Notes: a model not told the origin generated them from the sequence alone. Positions 1 to 9,049 are shown, numbered from the stretch's first letter. The stretch: DNA of 38,462 nt from Deltaproteobacteria bacterium (GCA_013151635.1 JAADHV010000050.1:1-38462); one strand, 5' to 3'. Numbers and translations: made by a program.

Positions 1-1
1 A

Positions 2-1783
2 AAAATAAGGGAGATTGCACCGGATATTATTTTTTCATTTTACTACAGGAAGCTCCTTGGAGAAGAGATATTGGCCATTCCCAGTCATGGGTGTTTGAAT
101 CTGCATGGTTCCAGACTTCCAGCCTACCGCGGGCGGTGTCCCGTTAACTGGGTACTTGTAAACGGAGAAACCAGAACCGGCATAAGTCTGCATTATATGA
201 CATCCAGACCTGATGCAGGAGATATTGTTGCCCAGGCAGATATTGATATCTCAGATAATGATACCGCCTATAGCCTGCACAGGAAATCTGTCAGGGCACT
301 GCCAGAGCTTTTGGATAATGTTTTACCCCTGATACAGGAAAACACCCATCCCAGGATACCCCAGGACGAATCCTTATCATCCTGTTTTGGAGGCAGAGGT
401 TCCAAGGATGGAGAAATCAACTGGTATCTTGCCCCTTCTACCGTAAGAAATCTTGTAAGGGCCGTCACCAAACCCTATCCTGGAGCCTTCTCCTTTGCGG
501 GCAACCGGAAAGTCATTTTCTGGGATGTATCCGTGTCAGAAGACAGCGTTGATGCAGAACCAGGGACAATAGTGTCTTCGTCCCCTTTTATCATCGCGTG
601 TACCAAAGGTGCCATACAGGTAAATTCAGGCCAGCTTGAATCAGGGATTCATTTAACAGGAGACCAGCTTGCCAGGGACTTGAAACTGGTTCGCGGCATG
701 AAATTCGGTCAGAGAGCAAGCATTAAAATTGAAATATCAAGGAAGAAACATGTATTAATACTCGGTGTGAACGGATTTATCGGCAATGCACTCAGTGAAC
801 GTCTCCTTAAAAGCAGCCAGTATGAAGTTCATGGGATGGACATCCATTCCGACAGTATTGAAAGGCTCATTGGCAGACCGGGATTCAATTTCCATGAAGG
901 GGACATTTCCATTCACCGTGAATGGATCGAGTATCATGTCAAAAAATGTGATATCATTCTTCCACTTGTGGCAATTGCCACGCCTGCTGAATATACCAGA
1001 AACCCCCTTAAGGTCTTTGAACTTGATTTTGAAGAAAACCTTCGCATTGTCCGGTATTGTTCCAAGTACGGGAAACGGATTTTATTTCCTTCCACTTCCG
1101 AGGTTTATGGAATGTGTGATGACACGTCTTTTGATGAGGATCATTCAAAACTTGTTTTAGGATCCATTAGAAAACAGCGTTGGATATATTCGTGCAGCAA
1201 ACAATTGCTGGACAGGGTTATTTATGCTTACGGCCAAACTGAGGGATTGAAATTTACTATTTTCAGACCGTTTAACTGGATCGGTCCAAGACTGGACAGC
1301 CTGTCCTCTGCACGCATCGGAAGTTCAAGGGTCATCACCCAGCTGATTTTAAACCTTGTGGAAGGAACACCCATCCTGCTTGTTGATGGCGGGGTGCAGA
1401 AACGATGCTTTACCGATGTCAATGACGGGATTGAATGCCTGTATCGAATTATTGAAGATAAAAATAATCGTTGCAACCATAAAATTATCAATATCGGCAA
1501 CCCGGATAATGAAGCCTCAATAAAAGAACTTGCCCGGATACTGGTTGAAAAATTTGAAGAGCATCCGCTGCGACAAACTTTTCCTCCCTTTGCAGGGATA
1601 TGTGAAATCGAAAGCAAGTCTTTCTATGGAAAAGGATATGAGGATGTTCAGCACAGAAAACCGAAAATTAAAAATGCCAAGGACTTACTGGATTGGGAAC
1701 CTTGTGTTCAGATGGAACACTCCATAGAAGAGACTCTGGATTTTTTCCTGCGTCAGGCAAAGGGAGATGAAAAACTTGTCTGA
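2..1783 (+). CDS. arnA: ArnA, bifunctional UDP-L-Ara4N formyltransferase / UDP-GlcA C4-decarboxylase (5' truncated)
   Basis: ArnA makes the nucleotide-sugar precursor of lipid A-bound 4-amino-4-deoxy-L-arabinose (Ara4N). One domain oxidatively decarboxylates UDP-glucuronic acid and the other N-formylates UDP-Ara4N. The frame is open to the left edge: the residues before the TTG at 71 read [20 protein letters not shown], which matches the family, so TTG 71 is not the start and about 75 N-terminal residues lie outside the window. The formyltransferase half shows NLHGS (catalytic Asn and His) and the Asp in [11 protein letters not shown]. The decarboxylase half shows the Rossmann motif GVNGFIGN, then STSEVYGM (catalytic Ser/Glu) and the YxxxK pair in IYSCSKQ. 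The visible 593 residues plus the missing part match the usual 660. The 3' end overlaps arnD by 17 bases. No frameshift or lost catalytic residue is seen. Confidence 0.96.
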   Translation, partial: KIREIAPDIIFSFYYRKLLGEEILAIPSHGCLNLHGSRLPAYRGRCPVNWVLVNGETRTGISLHYMTSRPDAGDIVAQADIDISDNDTAYSLHRKSVRALPELLDNVLPLIQENTHPRIPQDESLSSCFGGRGSKDGEINWYLAPSTVRNLVRAVTKPYPGAFSFAGNRKVIFWDVSVSEDSVDAEPGTIVSSSPFIIACTKGAIQVNSGQLESGIHLTGDQLARDLKLVRGMKFGQRASIKIEISRKKHVLILGVNGFIGNALSERLLKSSQYEVHGMDIHSDSIERLIGRPGFNFHEGDISIHREWIEYHVKKCDIILPLVAIATPAEYTRNPLKVFELDFEENLRIVRYCSKYGKRILFPSTSEVYGMCDDTSFDEDHSKLVLGSIRKQRWIYSCSKQLLDRVIYAYGQTEGLKFTIFRPFNWIGPRLDSLSSARIGSSRVITQLILNLVEGTPILLVDGGVQKRCFTDVNDGIECLYRIIEDKNNRCNHKIINIGNPDNEASIKELARILVEKFEEHPLRQTFPPFAGICEIESKSFYGKGYEDVQHRKPKIKNAKDLLDWEPCVQMEHSIEETLDFFLRQAKGDEKLV

Positions 1784-2681
1784 AACATTACTTGGCCTGC
1801 GAATTGATGCGGATACATACAGGGGTACAAAGATTGGTATCCCCAATTTACAAAAGGTTCTTTTGCCGCATCAAATTGCTGCCTCTTTTTTTTTTAGTGT
1901 CGGCCCGGATAATATGGGCCGGCATATCAAAAAACTGTTGAAACCGGGATTTTTAAAAAAAATGCTGCGGTCCAATGCACCAAACCTTTACGGATGGGAT
2001 ATCCTTTTAAAGGGGACCATTTTACCCGGGCCTGTTATCGGTAAAAAATGTTCGGACATTATCCGTTCCGTTGCATTGGACGGCCATGAGACGGGTCTCC
2101 ATGCCTGGGACCATCACCAGTGGCAGACCCGCATCCTTAAAATGAGCCGGGAACACATTTCTAATACCTTGCGCAAAGGATGCGAAAGCCTGGAAGTGAT
2201 TACCGGGAAACGCCCCACCTGCTCGGCTGCTCCCGGTTGGACCTGCAATAATGACGTGCTGGAAGTTAAAGAAAATTTTTCATTCTTCTATAATAGTGAC
2301 ACCAGGGGATCTCATATTTTTTTTCCTGTGGTCAACAACAAGGTATTAACCTGCCCTCAAATCCCGGTCACCCTGCCGACTTATGATGAAATTATCGGCC
2401 GTTGCGGCCTGAGTCAGGCAAACTACAATGCATATCTTCTTTCCTTGATACAACCCGGCAGGCTGAATGTATTAACCATACATGCAGAAGCAGAGGGTAT
2501 TCATTGTCTGGATCTGTTTAAAAATTTTATCAAACAGGCGTTAGCCCGGGGGATCTGTATCCTCCCGTTAGGAAACCTGCTTGATAAATTCCCACTCAGA
2601 GACACTTGCAGCATCATTGAAAAAAAAATAGACGGCCGTCATGGCAGAATAGCTTTTCAATCCATGAAAAATGAGAACTGA
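1767..2681 (+). CDS. arnD: ArnD, 4-deoxy-4-formamido-L-arabinose-phosphoundecaprenol deformylase
   Basis: ArnD removes the formyl group from undecaprenyl-phosphate-L-Ara4FN at the cytoplasmic face of the inner membrane, giving the donor that ArnT uses. It is a NodB-type polysaccharide deacetylase. [11 protein letters not shown] near residue 11 carries the metal-binding Asp pair, [12 protein letters not shown] follows, [13 protein letters not shown] carries the His ligands, and TIHAEAEG lies near the C-terminus. Length (304 aa) is close to the E. coli protein (296 aa). The ATG at 1767 touches the AGGGAG just upstream, which is too close for a ribosome site. A TTG at 1776 would have a 9-base spacing and fit the short family N-terminus better, so the true start may be three codons later. 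It overlaps arnA, suggesting translational coupling. Confidence 0.95.
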   Translation: MKNLSETLLGLRIDADTYRGTKIGIPNLQKVLLPHQIAASFFFSVGPDNMGRHIKKLLKPGFLKKMLRSNAPNLYGWDILLKGTILPGPVIGKKCSDIIRSVALDGHETGLHAWDHHQWQTRILKMSREHISNTLRKGCESLEVITGKRPTCSAAPGWTCNNDVLEVKENFSFFYNSDTRGSHIFFPVVNNKVLTCPQIPVTLPTYDEIIGRCGLSQANYNAYLLSLIQPGRLNVLTIHAEAEGIHCLDLFKNFIKQALARGICILPLGNLLDKFPLRDTCSIIEKKIDGRHGRIAFQSMKNEN

Positions 2682-2687
2682 AACCAT

Positions 2688-4334
2688 ATGAAAAAAATAT
2701 TATTCTTACTCACTCTATGTTTTTTATGTCTGTATATTCTTCCACTTGATATCAGACCTCTGGTCATCCCGGATGAAGTCCGTTATGCCGAGGTACCAAG
2801 AGAAATGCTGACGTCCGGGGACTGGATTGTTCCACACCTCAATGGTTTGCTGTATTTTGAAAAACCGGTCATGGGATATTGGCTGAACGGACTTGGAATA
2901 AAGCTTTTTGGTGAAAATGCATTTGCAGTCCGTTTTTTTTCCGCAGTCAGTGCAGGGTTGTCTGCGTTGATGGTCTTTTTCCTGTCCTCCCGGTTTGGGT
3001 ACAGCATCCGAAGAGGAGTGATAACAACAGCCGTTTACCTGACCTTTCTTTTCGTGTATGGGCTTGGAGTGTTCAATGTTCTTGACGGAATGTTTTCCTT
3101 TTTTCTGACCGCCTGCATCGGATTCTTTTTTATGGCCTGGTCCTGCCGGGGCACCCCGCGCTCCTATTATTGGTTATTAATCATCACGGGTATATTCTGC
3201 GGATTTGCTTTTTTAACAAAAGGATTTCTTGCGTTTGCCGTGCCGGTTTCTATTATTTTACCTTTTCTTTTATGGGAAAAGGACTATAAGATGATCGCCA
3301 GGATGCCATGGATTCCCATCTTTGTCGCCCTGATAATCATCTTGCCATGGTCTGTTCTTGTCCATTTAAAAGCGCCTGATTACTGGAACTTTTTTTTCTG
3401 GAACGAACATGTTAGACGATTCCTTTCTAAAGGTGCCCAGCATAAAGAATCCTTTTTTTACTTTTTTATGGTTCTCCCGGCAGCCTTGTTTCCCTGGACA
3501 TTTTTGGGCCCGGCATCTGTTGCAGGTCTAAGGGCAAAAGGAATCAAAACACCTCTTTTAAGGTATGCGCTCTGCTGGTTTGTCTTTCCATTCCTTTTGT
3601 TTTCAATTTCTTCAGGAAAGCTTTCAACATATATCCTTCCCTGTTTTCCAGGCCTGGCAATCCTCCTGTCAACCGGCATTACTGAATATTTAAATACCCG
3701 AAAAACGTATTGGTTCAACAAAGGGGTCATTCTTTTAATGGTATTAACGGTACTAGGTATCCTGACGCTTATTGTACTTCAAACCGGTATGATAGCTTCA
3801 GTACCTTATGTATATGAAAGTCCCTGGAAATCAATCCTGTTTATCATTGCCATGAGTATTTTCACCATTGTTTTAAAGATGAGCCTGACAGCAAAGGACA
3901 ATACAAAGAAAATACTTCTATTTGCTGCCGCTCCTTTATTCTTGTATTTTTCAGTCCATTTTCTTATACCTGACAAAACGATCTTGAGAAAATGCCCGGG
4001 CGCGCTTATCCAGAGGAATATAAACCGGATCAATAAAAACACCCTTGTTTTTTCACCATCAGAACCGGTAAGGGCGGTCTGCTGGTTCCTCAAGCGGGAC
4101 GATATTTTCATGCTGGACAAAGGGGAACTGGATTACGGCCTTGGTCAAAAGGATTCAGGAACCCGGCTGACAGGTTATGAACAGTTTTACCGTCTGGCAC
4201 AAAAAAACAAAGGAAAACAAAGGATTGCCCTTGTCATAGACCAGAGAGCCTATACCAGAATTAAACAACGGCTGCCTGTACCTGTATTTCTTGATTCTTC
4301 AGGTAATGACGGATTTATGTTTATTATATTTTAA
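2688..4334 (+). CDS. arnT: ArnT, lipid A 4-amino-4-deoxy-L-arabinose transferase
   Basis: ArnT (glycosyltransferase family 83) moves L-Ara4N from undecaprenyl phosphate to lipid A phosphates on the periplasmic side of the inner membrane, lowering surface negative charge and polymyxin binding. The N-terminal membrane segment is followed by the first periplasmic loop with PDEVRYAEVPREML (catalytic-region Asp/Glu), SGDWIVPHLNG and FEKPVMGYW, all diagnostic of the family. About a dozen hydrophobic segments follow, then a soluble C-terminal part rich in Lys/Arg from about residue 430. Length (548 aa) equals that of enterobacterial ArnT. It starts 6 bases after arnD and is followed 17 bases later by the arnE-like gene, so it belongs to the same operon. 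No strong ribosome site precedes the ATG, in keeping with coupling to arnD. Confidence 0.95.
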   Translation: MKKILFLLTLCFLCLYILPLDIRPLVIPDEVRYAEVPREMLTSGDWIVPHLNGLLYFEKPVMGYWLNGLGIKLFGENAFAVRFFSAVSAGLSALMVFFLSSRFGYSIRRGVITTAVYLTFLFVYGLGVFNVLDGMFSFFLTACIGFFFMAWSCRGTPRSYYWLLIITGIFCGFAFLTKGFLAFAVPVSIILPFLLWEKDYKMIARMPWIPIFVALIIILPWSVLVHLKAPDYWNFFFWNEHVRRFLSKGAQHKESFFYFFMVLPAALFPWTFLGPASVAGLRAKGIKTPLLRYALCWFVFPFLLFSISSGKLSTYILPCFPGLAILLSTGITEYLNTRKTYWFNKGVILLMVLTVLGILTLIVLQTGMIASVPYVYESPWKSILFIIAMSIFTIVLKMSLTAKDNTKKILLFAAAPLFLYFSVHFLIPDKTILRKCPGALIQRNINRINKNTLVFSPSEPVRAVCWFLKRDDIFMLDKGELDYGLGQKDSGTRLTGYEQFYRLAQKNKGKQRIALVIDQRAYTRIKQRLPVPVFLDSSGNDGFMFIIF

Positions 4335-4351
4335 ATTATTGGAGATGTCAG

Positions 4352-4723
4352 ATGAATAAATTTATTCCTTTGATTGTTTTTGGTGTGTTACTCAATGCTT
4401 GCGCCCAGATTGCACTAAAGCAGGGAATGAGGGTAATCGGAATCTTTTCTTTTTCTGTTGAAAATATCCTCCCGATACTGATAAAGGTCAGCACAAACCC
4501 CTTTATTCTTGCAGGTCTTGTCTGCTATGCCATCAGTGTTATCGTCTGGCTGATGGTCCTTTCCCGGGTGGAGGTAAGCTTTGCATATCCCCTCTTGAGT
4601 ATCGGGTATATTGTCACAGCATTTGCAGGCTACCTGTTTTTTAATGAGAACATGGGATATGCCAGGTGGGCCGGTGTCCTTATCATCTGCCTCGGGGTGT
4701 ATCTCATCACAAAAACAGGATAA
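4352..4723 (+). CDS. arnE: SMR-family membrane protein, ArnE/ArnF-like undecaprenyl-P-L-Ara4N flippase subunit
   Basis: A 123-residue protein with four hydrophobic helices, of the EmrE/small multidrug resistance fold. FGVLLNACAQIALKQGM in helix 1 and VEVSFAYPLLSIGYIVTAF in helix 3 are the signatures of this branch. In enterobacteria ArnE and ArnF together are thought to flip undecaprenyl-phosphate-Ara4N across the inner membrane. Here it directly follows arnT, which supports that role, but only one subunit is present, so it may act as a homodimer or pair with a protein encoded elsewhere. GGAGATG about 10 bases before the ATG provides the ribosome site. Assignment to ArnE rather than ArnF is by position and general similarity; a generic EamA/SMR transporter is the main alternative. 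Confidence 0.8.
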   Translation: MNKFIPLIVFGVLLNACAQIALKQGMRVIGIFSFSVENILPILIKVSTNPFILAGLVCYAISVIVWLMVLSRVEVSFAYPLLSIGYIVTAFAGYLFFNENMGYARWAGVLIICLGVYLITKTG

Positions 4724-4772
4724 AGAACAGTGTTCATATCGCACCAGACTGCGCATCACACAAAAAATCGTA

Positions 4773-5963
4773 TTGTTTGGAGTAAAATCAATTAATATAG
4801 TCAATAAATATATTTTCAGGGAATTAATCTTTCCCTTTTTAAACAGCCTTTTTTTCCTTACATTTGTATTTCTAATGACCCGGATTCCTGAAATCGCCAA
4901 TATGGTAATGAACTATAATGTTCAAATTTCATCCATATTGATCATGATCGTTTTCACTTTACCCAGATTTTTAGAATTCACCATACCCATGTCAGTTACA
5001 ATTTCCATTCTCCTCACAATCATGCGGATGTCCGGGGAGAATGAAATCCTTGCATTAAAGGCAGCAGGACTATCCCTTTATAAACTGCTCCCGCCGGTAC
5101 TGGTTTTCTGTTTTCTGGGTATGATTTTAACCCTGTGGATGACTCTGGTTGCACTGCCCTGGGCAAATCTGTCCATCCGGCTAAAAAACATTGAACTTGC
5201 ACGATCCGGTATTGATATGGTATTGCAGGAGCGCCAGTTTAATTCTCAAATTGATAACTTGATGATCTACGTATCTCATGCAGATATAAATAATCATACC
5301 TTAAAAGACATCCTCATTGAAGACAGGAGGACAAAGGGAGTCGTCAGTATTTCCGCTGCCCCGTCAGGAAAACTTATCCATAAAAAAAATAGTCTGGTAT
5401 ATACCCTGCGGCTGTATAATGGAATAATAAACCAGGTGAATTTTGAGCAGGGTTCTGTGAACAATATCCAATTTGAGAATTACGACATCACTATTGATCT
5501 GACAGCAATGGGCAGTGATGGGGATAAAATAACCAAACAATTTGATGAAATCACCCTTATTGAGCTGATCCGGCGTATTCGAACAGGAATCAAGAACAAG
5601 GCTTCTTTAAATGAAGCCTTGATGGAGCTGAACGAAAAATTTTCTGTTCCGTTTGCATGTCTTTCCCTGGGTCTTCTTGCCTTTTCACTCGGCACACAGT
5701 CAACTTCCCTGAAACGATCTTCGGGATTTAGCATGGGGATGATTTTCTTCCTATTATATTATTTTCTTCTGGCGGCCGGATGGTCGGCCGGAGAAACAGG
5801 TGCTTACCCGCCGTTTATAGGCATGTGGATGCCCAATATAGTGCTTGGAAGCGCAGGGATCTATCTTTTGATAAGAAATGCAAAAGACAAACCGGTCAAA
5901 ATGCCTCAATTTGTTGTTAACCATGCATCCGCCCTGAAGCAGCGGCTTTTAAGAAGCGTGTAA
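4773..5963 (+). CDS. lptF: LptF, LPS export ABC transporter permease
   Basis: LptF pairs with LptG as the membrane part of the LptB2FG transporter, which pulls LPS out of the inner membrane. Conserved blocks are NKYIFRELIFPFLNS leading into helix 1, MSGENEILALKAAGLSLYKLL (the coupling segment that contacts LptB), a central periplasmic beta-jellyroll domain, and three C-terminal helices beginning at KFSVPFACLSLGLLAFSLG. The start is uncertain. There is no ATG or GTG near the conserved N-terminus. TTG at 4773 is the nearest ordinary candidate but has no ribosome site, while a GGAG at 4779-4782 sits 8 bases before an ATT at 4791 that would give (M)NIVNKYIFREL. The frame stays open upstream into arnE, but that extension (from 4611) does not look like protein of this family. 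lptG follows 3 bases after the stop. Confidence 0.92.
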   Translation: MFGVKSINIVNKYIFRELIFPFLNSLFFLTFVFLMTRIPEIANMVMNYNVQISSILIMIVFTLPRFLEFTIPMSVTISILLTIMRMSGENEILALKAAGLSLYKLLPPVLVFCFLGMILTLWMTLVALPWANLSIRLKNIELARSGIDMVLQERQFNSQIDNLMIYVSHADINNHTLKDILIEDRRTKGVVSISAAPSGKLIHKKNSLVYTLRLYNGIINQVNFEQGSVNNIQFENYDITIDLTAMGSDGDKITKQFDEITLIELIRRIRTGIKNKASLNEALMELNEKFSVPFACLSLGLLAFSLGTQSTSLKRSSGFSMGMIFFLLYYFLLAAGWSAGETGAYPPFIGMWMPNIVLGSAGIYLLIRNAKDKPVKMPQFVVNHASALKQRLLRSV

Positions 5964-5966
5964 TTC

Positions 5967-7043
5967 ATGTCCTGCTTGCATAGATACTGGCTGAAAGAAT
6001 TTTTAAAACTGTTTTTTATTATCCAGGCCATCATCCTTATCCTGTTTATTTTTATTGAGTACCTGTCGATGATGAATAAATTTTTAACCTCTGGCATTAC
6101 CCTTCTGGGTGCATTGTGGTATGTCCTGCTGGAAACACCGTTCATGTTTGTACAGGTTGCACCCGCCAGTGTTCTTTTATCCAACATTTTTGTTTTTGGC
6201 CTGATGAACAGGAACAATGAACTGCTGGCACTAAAATCATCAGGGATCAGCATTTATTTTCTCATAAAACCAGCTATTTTCTCTGGTTTTGTGCTTGCCC
6301 TGGTCATGTTTCTTCTGGGGGAAATCATAGTGCCCATATCCATGGTAAAGGCACACCATATCGAATATAGCGTCATCAGACATAAAAAAAATATTTTACA
6401 GAGCAGAAAGGATGTATGGATCAGGTCTGATAAAAAACTTATCCACTTTAATTACTATGATCCAATGAAAAAATCAGCAGCCGGCATTACCATCTTATCC
6501 ATGGGGAACAGTTTTCGTCCGGAATCCAGGTTTGATGCACAAAAGGGCTATTACAAGAATGGGGAATGGATATTTGAACATATCATCCAGCAAATCTATA
6601 ACCCTATGACGGGCGATTATGATGTCACTAATTATGAAAGAAAAAAAATCGCTCTGGATATAACCCCTGAAGATTTTGAACACATGATAAAAAAATCAGA
6701 TGAAATGAGTTATTTTGAACTTAGAAAATATGCAGATAAAGTAAAAAGTGAAGGATATGACGCAACAACCTATATGGTAGACCTGTATGGAAAAATTGCA
6801 TTCCCTTTTATCTGCGTTATCATGGCCTTGACAGGGGCGGCTACCGGCATGAAATCTTTTGCAAAAGAGAATCTCCCCAGGGCGATTACTTCAGGAATTA
6901 TCATTTCATTCTTATACTGGCTCTTTTATGGGTTCTGCATGTCTCTTGGATATGGAAACTCTCTGCCTCCCCTGATGGCTGCCTGGGCAGCCAATCTTTT
7001 CTTTTTTTGTTTTGGCAGTATCTATCTTATAAATACAGAATAA
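5967..7043 (+). CDS. lptG: LptG, LPS export ABC transporter permease
   Basis: Second transmembrane subunit of the LPS extractor LptB2FG, inner membrane. The N-terminus LHRYWLKEFLKLFFIIQ is the usual short cytoplasmic helix before helix 1. NRNNELLALKSSGISIYFLIKP is the coupling helix that docks on LptB. Residues from about 130 to 260 form the periplasmic jellyroll, and GKIAFPFICVIMALTGAATG opens the three C-terminal helices. Length (358 aa) is normal. It lies immediately behind lptF, the usual arrangement, and closes the plus-strand envelope operon; the genes beyond it are on the other strand. The ATPase LptB and the periplasmic bridge proteins are not in the window. Confidence 0.94.
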   Translation: MSCLHRYWLKEFLKLFFIIQAIILILFIFIEYLSMMNKFLTSGITLLGALWYVLLETPFMFVQVAPASVLLSNIFVFGLMNRNNELLALKSSGISIYFLIKPAIFSGFVLALVMFLLGEIIVPISMVKAHHIEYSVIRHKKNILQSRKDVWIRSDKKLIHFNYYDPMKKSAAGITILSMGNSFRPESRFDAQKGYYKNGEWIFEHIIQQIYNPMTGDYDVTNYERKKIALDITPEDFEHMIKKSDEMSYFELRKYADKVKSEGYDATTYMVDLYGKIAFPFICVIMALTGAATGMKSFAKENLPRAITSGIIISFLYWLFYGFCMSLGYGNSLPPLMAAWAANLFFFCFGSIYLINTE

Positions 7044-7046
7044 AAT

Positions 7047-7283
7047 TTAAGCCGGAAGGTGAATACAATAATCTTTCCCGGAACCGGCGTCTGCCGCCAC
7101 ATCCATAATGGTCCTGTCGGCGGTGACGACCTCAATACCATACACCAGAAAACTGTTCTCGTTCTCAAGCCTGGCACTCAATATCTGATCGCAAAAACGA
7201 TGAGTCCTATAATAACAATCCATTTTTTGTTTAAAATTTTCCGAGAAGGGTATTCCAGATTCCGTCAGGACATCGTCTTTCAA
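7047..7283 (-). CDS. small hypothetical protein overlapping the end of the methyltransferase gene
   Basis: A 78-residue open frame that starts inside the last 53 bases of the upstream methyltransferase gene and ends 3 bases from the lptG stop. I do not recognise it. Composition is protein-like (MDCYYRTHRF, SFLVYGIEVV) without membrane segments or a clear motif. It could be a coupled small gene, a decayed extension of the methyltransferase, or chance; a plus-strand frame of similar size covers the same bases and looks less protein-like. If it is not a gene, the convergent gap between lptG and the methyltransferase is 187 bases with no clear terminator. Confidence 0.3.
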   Translation of the reverse strand: MKDDVLTESGIPFSENFKQKMDCYYRTHRFCDQILSARLENENSFLVYGIEVVTADRTIMDVAADAGSGKDYCIHLPA

Positions 7284-8049
7284 TGATGCGGATATTTCTT
7301 TTAGACAATGATGCCAATATTTTTTTAGCCTCTGAATTTAAAAGCCCGGACAGGATAAACCATTTTTTCTCCAGAAAAAACGGGCTTTCAATCATGTGCT
7401 GCATCACATCATAATGAATATTGGCCACCAGGAGATCACAGGAAATGGCCATGATCTCTTCCCCTTTTGCCTGGAAGGCAAGAACCCGGTCTTTAAATCC
7501 ATTGAGCCGTATATTGTTCAAGGTGGTTTTAACGGCCAGGAGGTTAAAATCACAGGCCATCACCTTTTGGCAGCCCAATGCAGCTGCACCCAGAGACAAA
7601 AGGCCGGTGCCTGTACCGATATCCAGAACAGATTGTATCCTTTGCCTTGTGCAAAGTCGATGGATCAAATAAAGGCAGTCCTCTGTTGTCTGGTGCCTTC
7701 CGGTCCCGAACACCACACCCGGATCCAGAAGGATTTCTTTAAAGGCCTCGTTATTCCCAGCCGGTTTATTCCACGGCGGATAAATATACAGATCCTTCAC
7801 ATAATAAGGTTCGATCTTATCTCCATGCCATTGCTCACCAGTCATTTCATATTTATCGACCAGGCGGACATCCTTATTTGTTTCAAGAATTTTTTCAACG
7901 ACATCATCACAGGAAAAAGAAAAAAAAAGAAAAGAGATCCCTTCTTCCACCCAGTTTCCAAGAAAGGCTCGATTCTCCTGAACCTTCTGGTCAATGTGGG
8001 GAATCCCGTCAAAATAATAAATATAGAGCTGCTGATATGGGTTGACCAT
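7231..8049 (-). CDS. PrmA-like class I SAM-dependent methyltransferase (divergent paralogue)
   Basis: A 272-residue methyltransferase related to ribosomal protein L11 methyltransferase. The C-terminal Rossmann domain has LDPGVVFGTGRHQTTEDC, then LDIGTGTGLLSLGAAALG (SAM-binding motif I), ACDFNLLAVKTTLNNIRLNG (acidic motif II) and VANIHYDV, where PrmA has the NxxA-type post-I motif. The N-terminal about 110 residues differ strongly from PrmA and contain YYFDGIPHID. It stands back to back with the canonical prmA 76 bases away, so the two may share a control region. Its substrate is unknown: it may modify another protein, or L11 at other residues. The ribosome site before ATG 8049 is weak. Confidence 0.82.
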   Translation of the reverse strand: MVNPYQQLYIYYFDGIPHIDQKVQENRAFLGNWVEEGISFLFFSFSCDDVVEKILETNKDVRLVDKYEMTGEQWHGDKIEPYYVKDLYIYPPWNKPAGNNEAFKEILLDPGVVFGTGRHQTTEDCLYLIHRLCTRQRIQSVLDIGTGTGLLSLGAAALGCQKVMACDFNLLAVKTTLNNIRLNGFKDRVLAFQAKGEEIMAISCDLLVANIHYDVMQHMIESPFFLEKKWFILSGLLNSEAKKILASLSKRNIRIIERRCPDGIWNTLLGKF

Positions 8050-8125
8050 TTTTTTTTATTCTCATATTATTCAAATCAGAAAAATAATCCTTTTAAATTA
8101 AAAACACAAGAAAGAGTTAGCATCC

Positions 8126-9049
8126 ATGAAGTTTATAAAAATAATAATCCGGTTTGATGCGGACAATTTGATTCTGGCCGAGGAATTGATCTGCAATATC
8201 TTTTTTTCCTTTCACCTTAAAGGCGTGATCTGCGATGTCCCCTTGGACGAACCAGATGAAGGATTCGGCACAAACACCCTTTCTTATCCTGAAGTCTGTT
8301 CGATTACGGGCTTTCTTCCTTTACTGGATTCATCTGACATTATCCTGGAGAAAATAAAGCAAAAAGCGTCAGGGCTGTCAGATTTAAATATTCAGGTGGA
8401 TATCAAAACCGAAATTGTTGACGAAAAAGACTGGTCAGACGCATGGAAGGCCTATTTCGAAGTCACAAAGGTGACGGACCGGATCACCATAAAACCTGCA
8501 TGGAAAAGCCATGATGCAGGCGAAGGTGAAATTGTGATTCATCTTGATCCGGGGATGGCATTTGGCACCGGCACCCACCCGACGACGGCCATGTGCATTA
8601 AACTGATTGAAAGGTATCTTGTACCGGATTCATCCTTTCTGGATATCGGAACCGGGTCTGGAATTTTAATGATTGCAGCGGCCAAACTGGGTGCCCGGAC
8701 TATCCTGGGCATTGATAATGATGCCGTCGCCATAGAGGTGGCGCAGCAGAATCTTATCAAAAATGATATTGATCCGGCCAGGTGTGATCTTTTGTGCACC
8801 ACCCTGGAGAAAACAGACCCGGGCCCGTACCATTTTATTGCGGCCAATATTATCGCCCAGGTCATTGTTGATATTCTGGCCGGGATATCAATGCGGATGG
8901 ATGAAAATACCATAACCATCCTTGCCGGCATTATCAAAGAACGGCAAAAGGACGTCCTGGCAGCCATTGTAAGAAACCACCTTTTCGTCATCCATGAAGA
9001 TAATACGGATGAATGGGTCACCCTTGCCGTTAAAAAAACCAGAAGTTGA
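8126..9049 (+). CDS. prmA: PrmA, ribosomal protein L11 methyltransferase
   Basis: PrmA methylates amino groups of ribosomal protein L11 using SAM. The N-terminal substrate-recognition domain (residues 1 to about 100) precedes a linker with WSDAWKAYFEVTKV, where the W-K-x-Y/F pattern is typical. The catalytic domain then shows LDPGMAFGTGTHPTTAMC, LDIGTGSGILMIAAAKLGA (motif I) and GIDNDAVAIEVAQQN (motif II), followed by AANIIAQVI. Length (307 aa) is close to the E. coli protein (293 aa). It is the canonical copy beside the divergent paralogue on the opposite strand. A 100-base gap with a weak hairpin separates it from the nitrilase-type gene downstream. Confidence 0.93.
   Translation: MKFIKIIIRFDADNLILAEELICNIFFSFHLKGVICDVPLDEPDEGFGTNTLSYPEVCSITGFLPLLDSSDIILEKIKQKASGLSDLNIQVDIKTEIVDEKDWSDAWKAYFEVTKVTDRITIKPAWKSHDAGEGEIVIHLDPGMAFGTGTHPTTAMCIKLIERYLVPDSSFLDIGTGSGILMIAAAKLGARTILGIDNDAVAIEVAQQNLIKNDIDPARCDLLCTTLEKTDPGPYHFIAANIIAQVIVDILAGISMRMDENTITILAGIIKERQKDVLAAIVRNHLFVIHEDNTDEWVTLAVKKTRS

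Noticed and set aside
786-1160. 124-codon frame inside arnA
   Set aside because: A shadow of arnA in another frame; the arnA frame carries all conserved motifs.
4611-4772. Upstream extension of the lptF frame into arnE
   Set aside because: The translation (MSQHLQATCFLMRTW and on) does not resemble LptF N-termini and lies in the reading space of the well-supported arnE gene.
7059-7286. 75-codon plus-strand frame after lptG
   Set aside because: It lies opposite the methyltransferase end and the small minus-strand frame, has no good ribosome site and an unconvincing composition.
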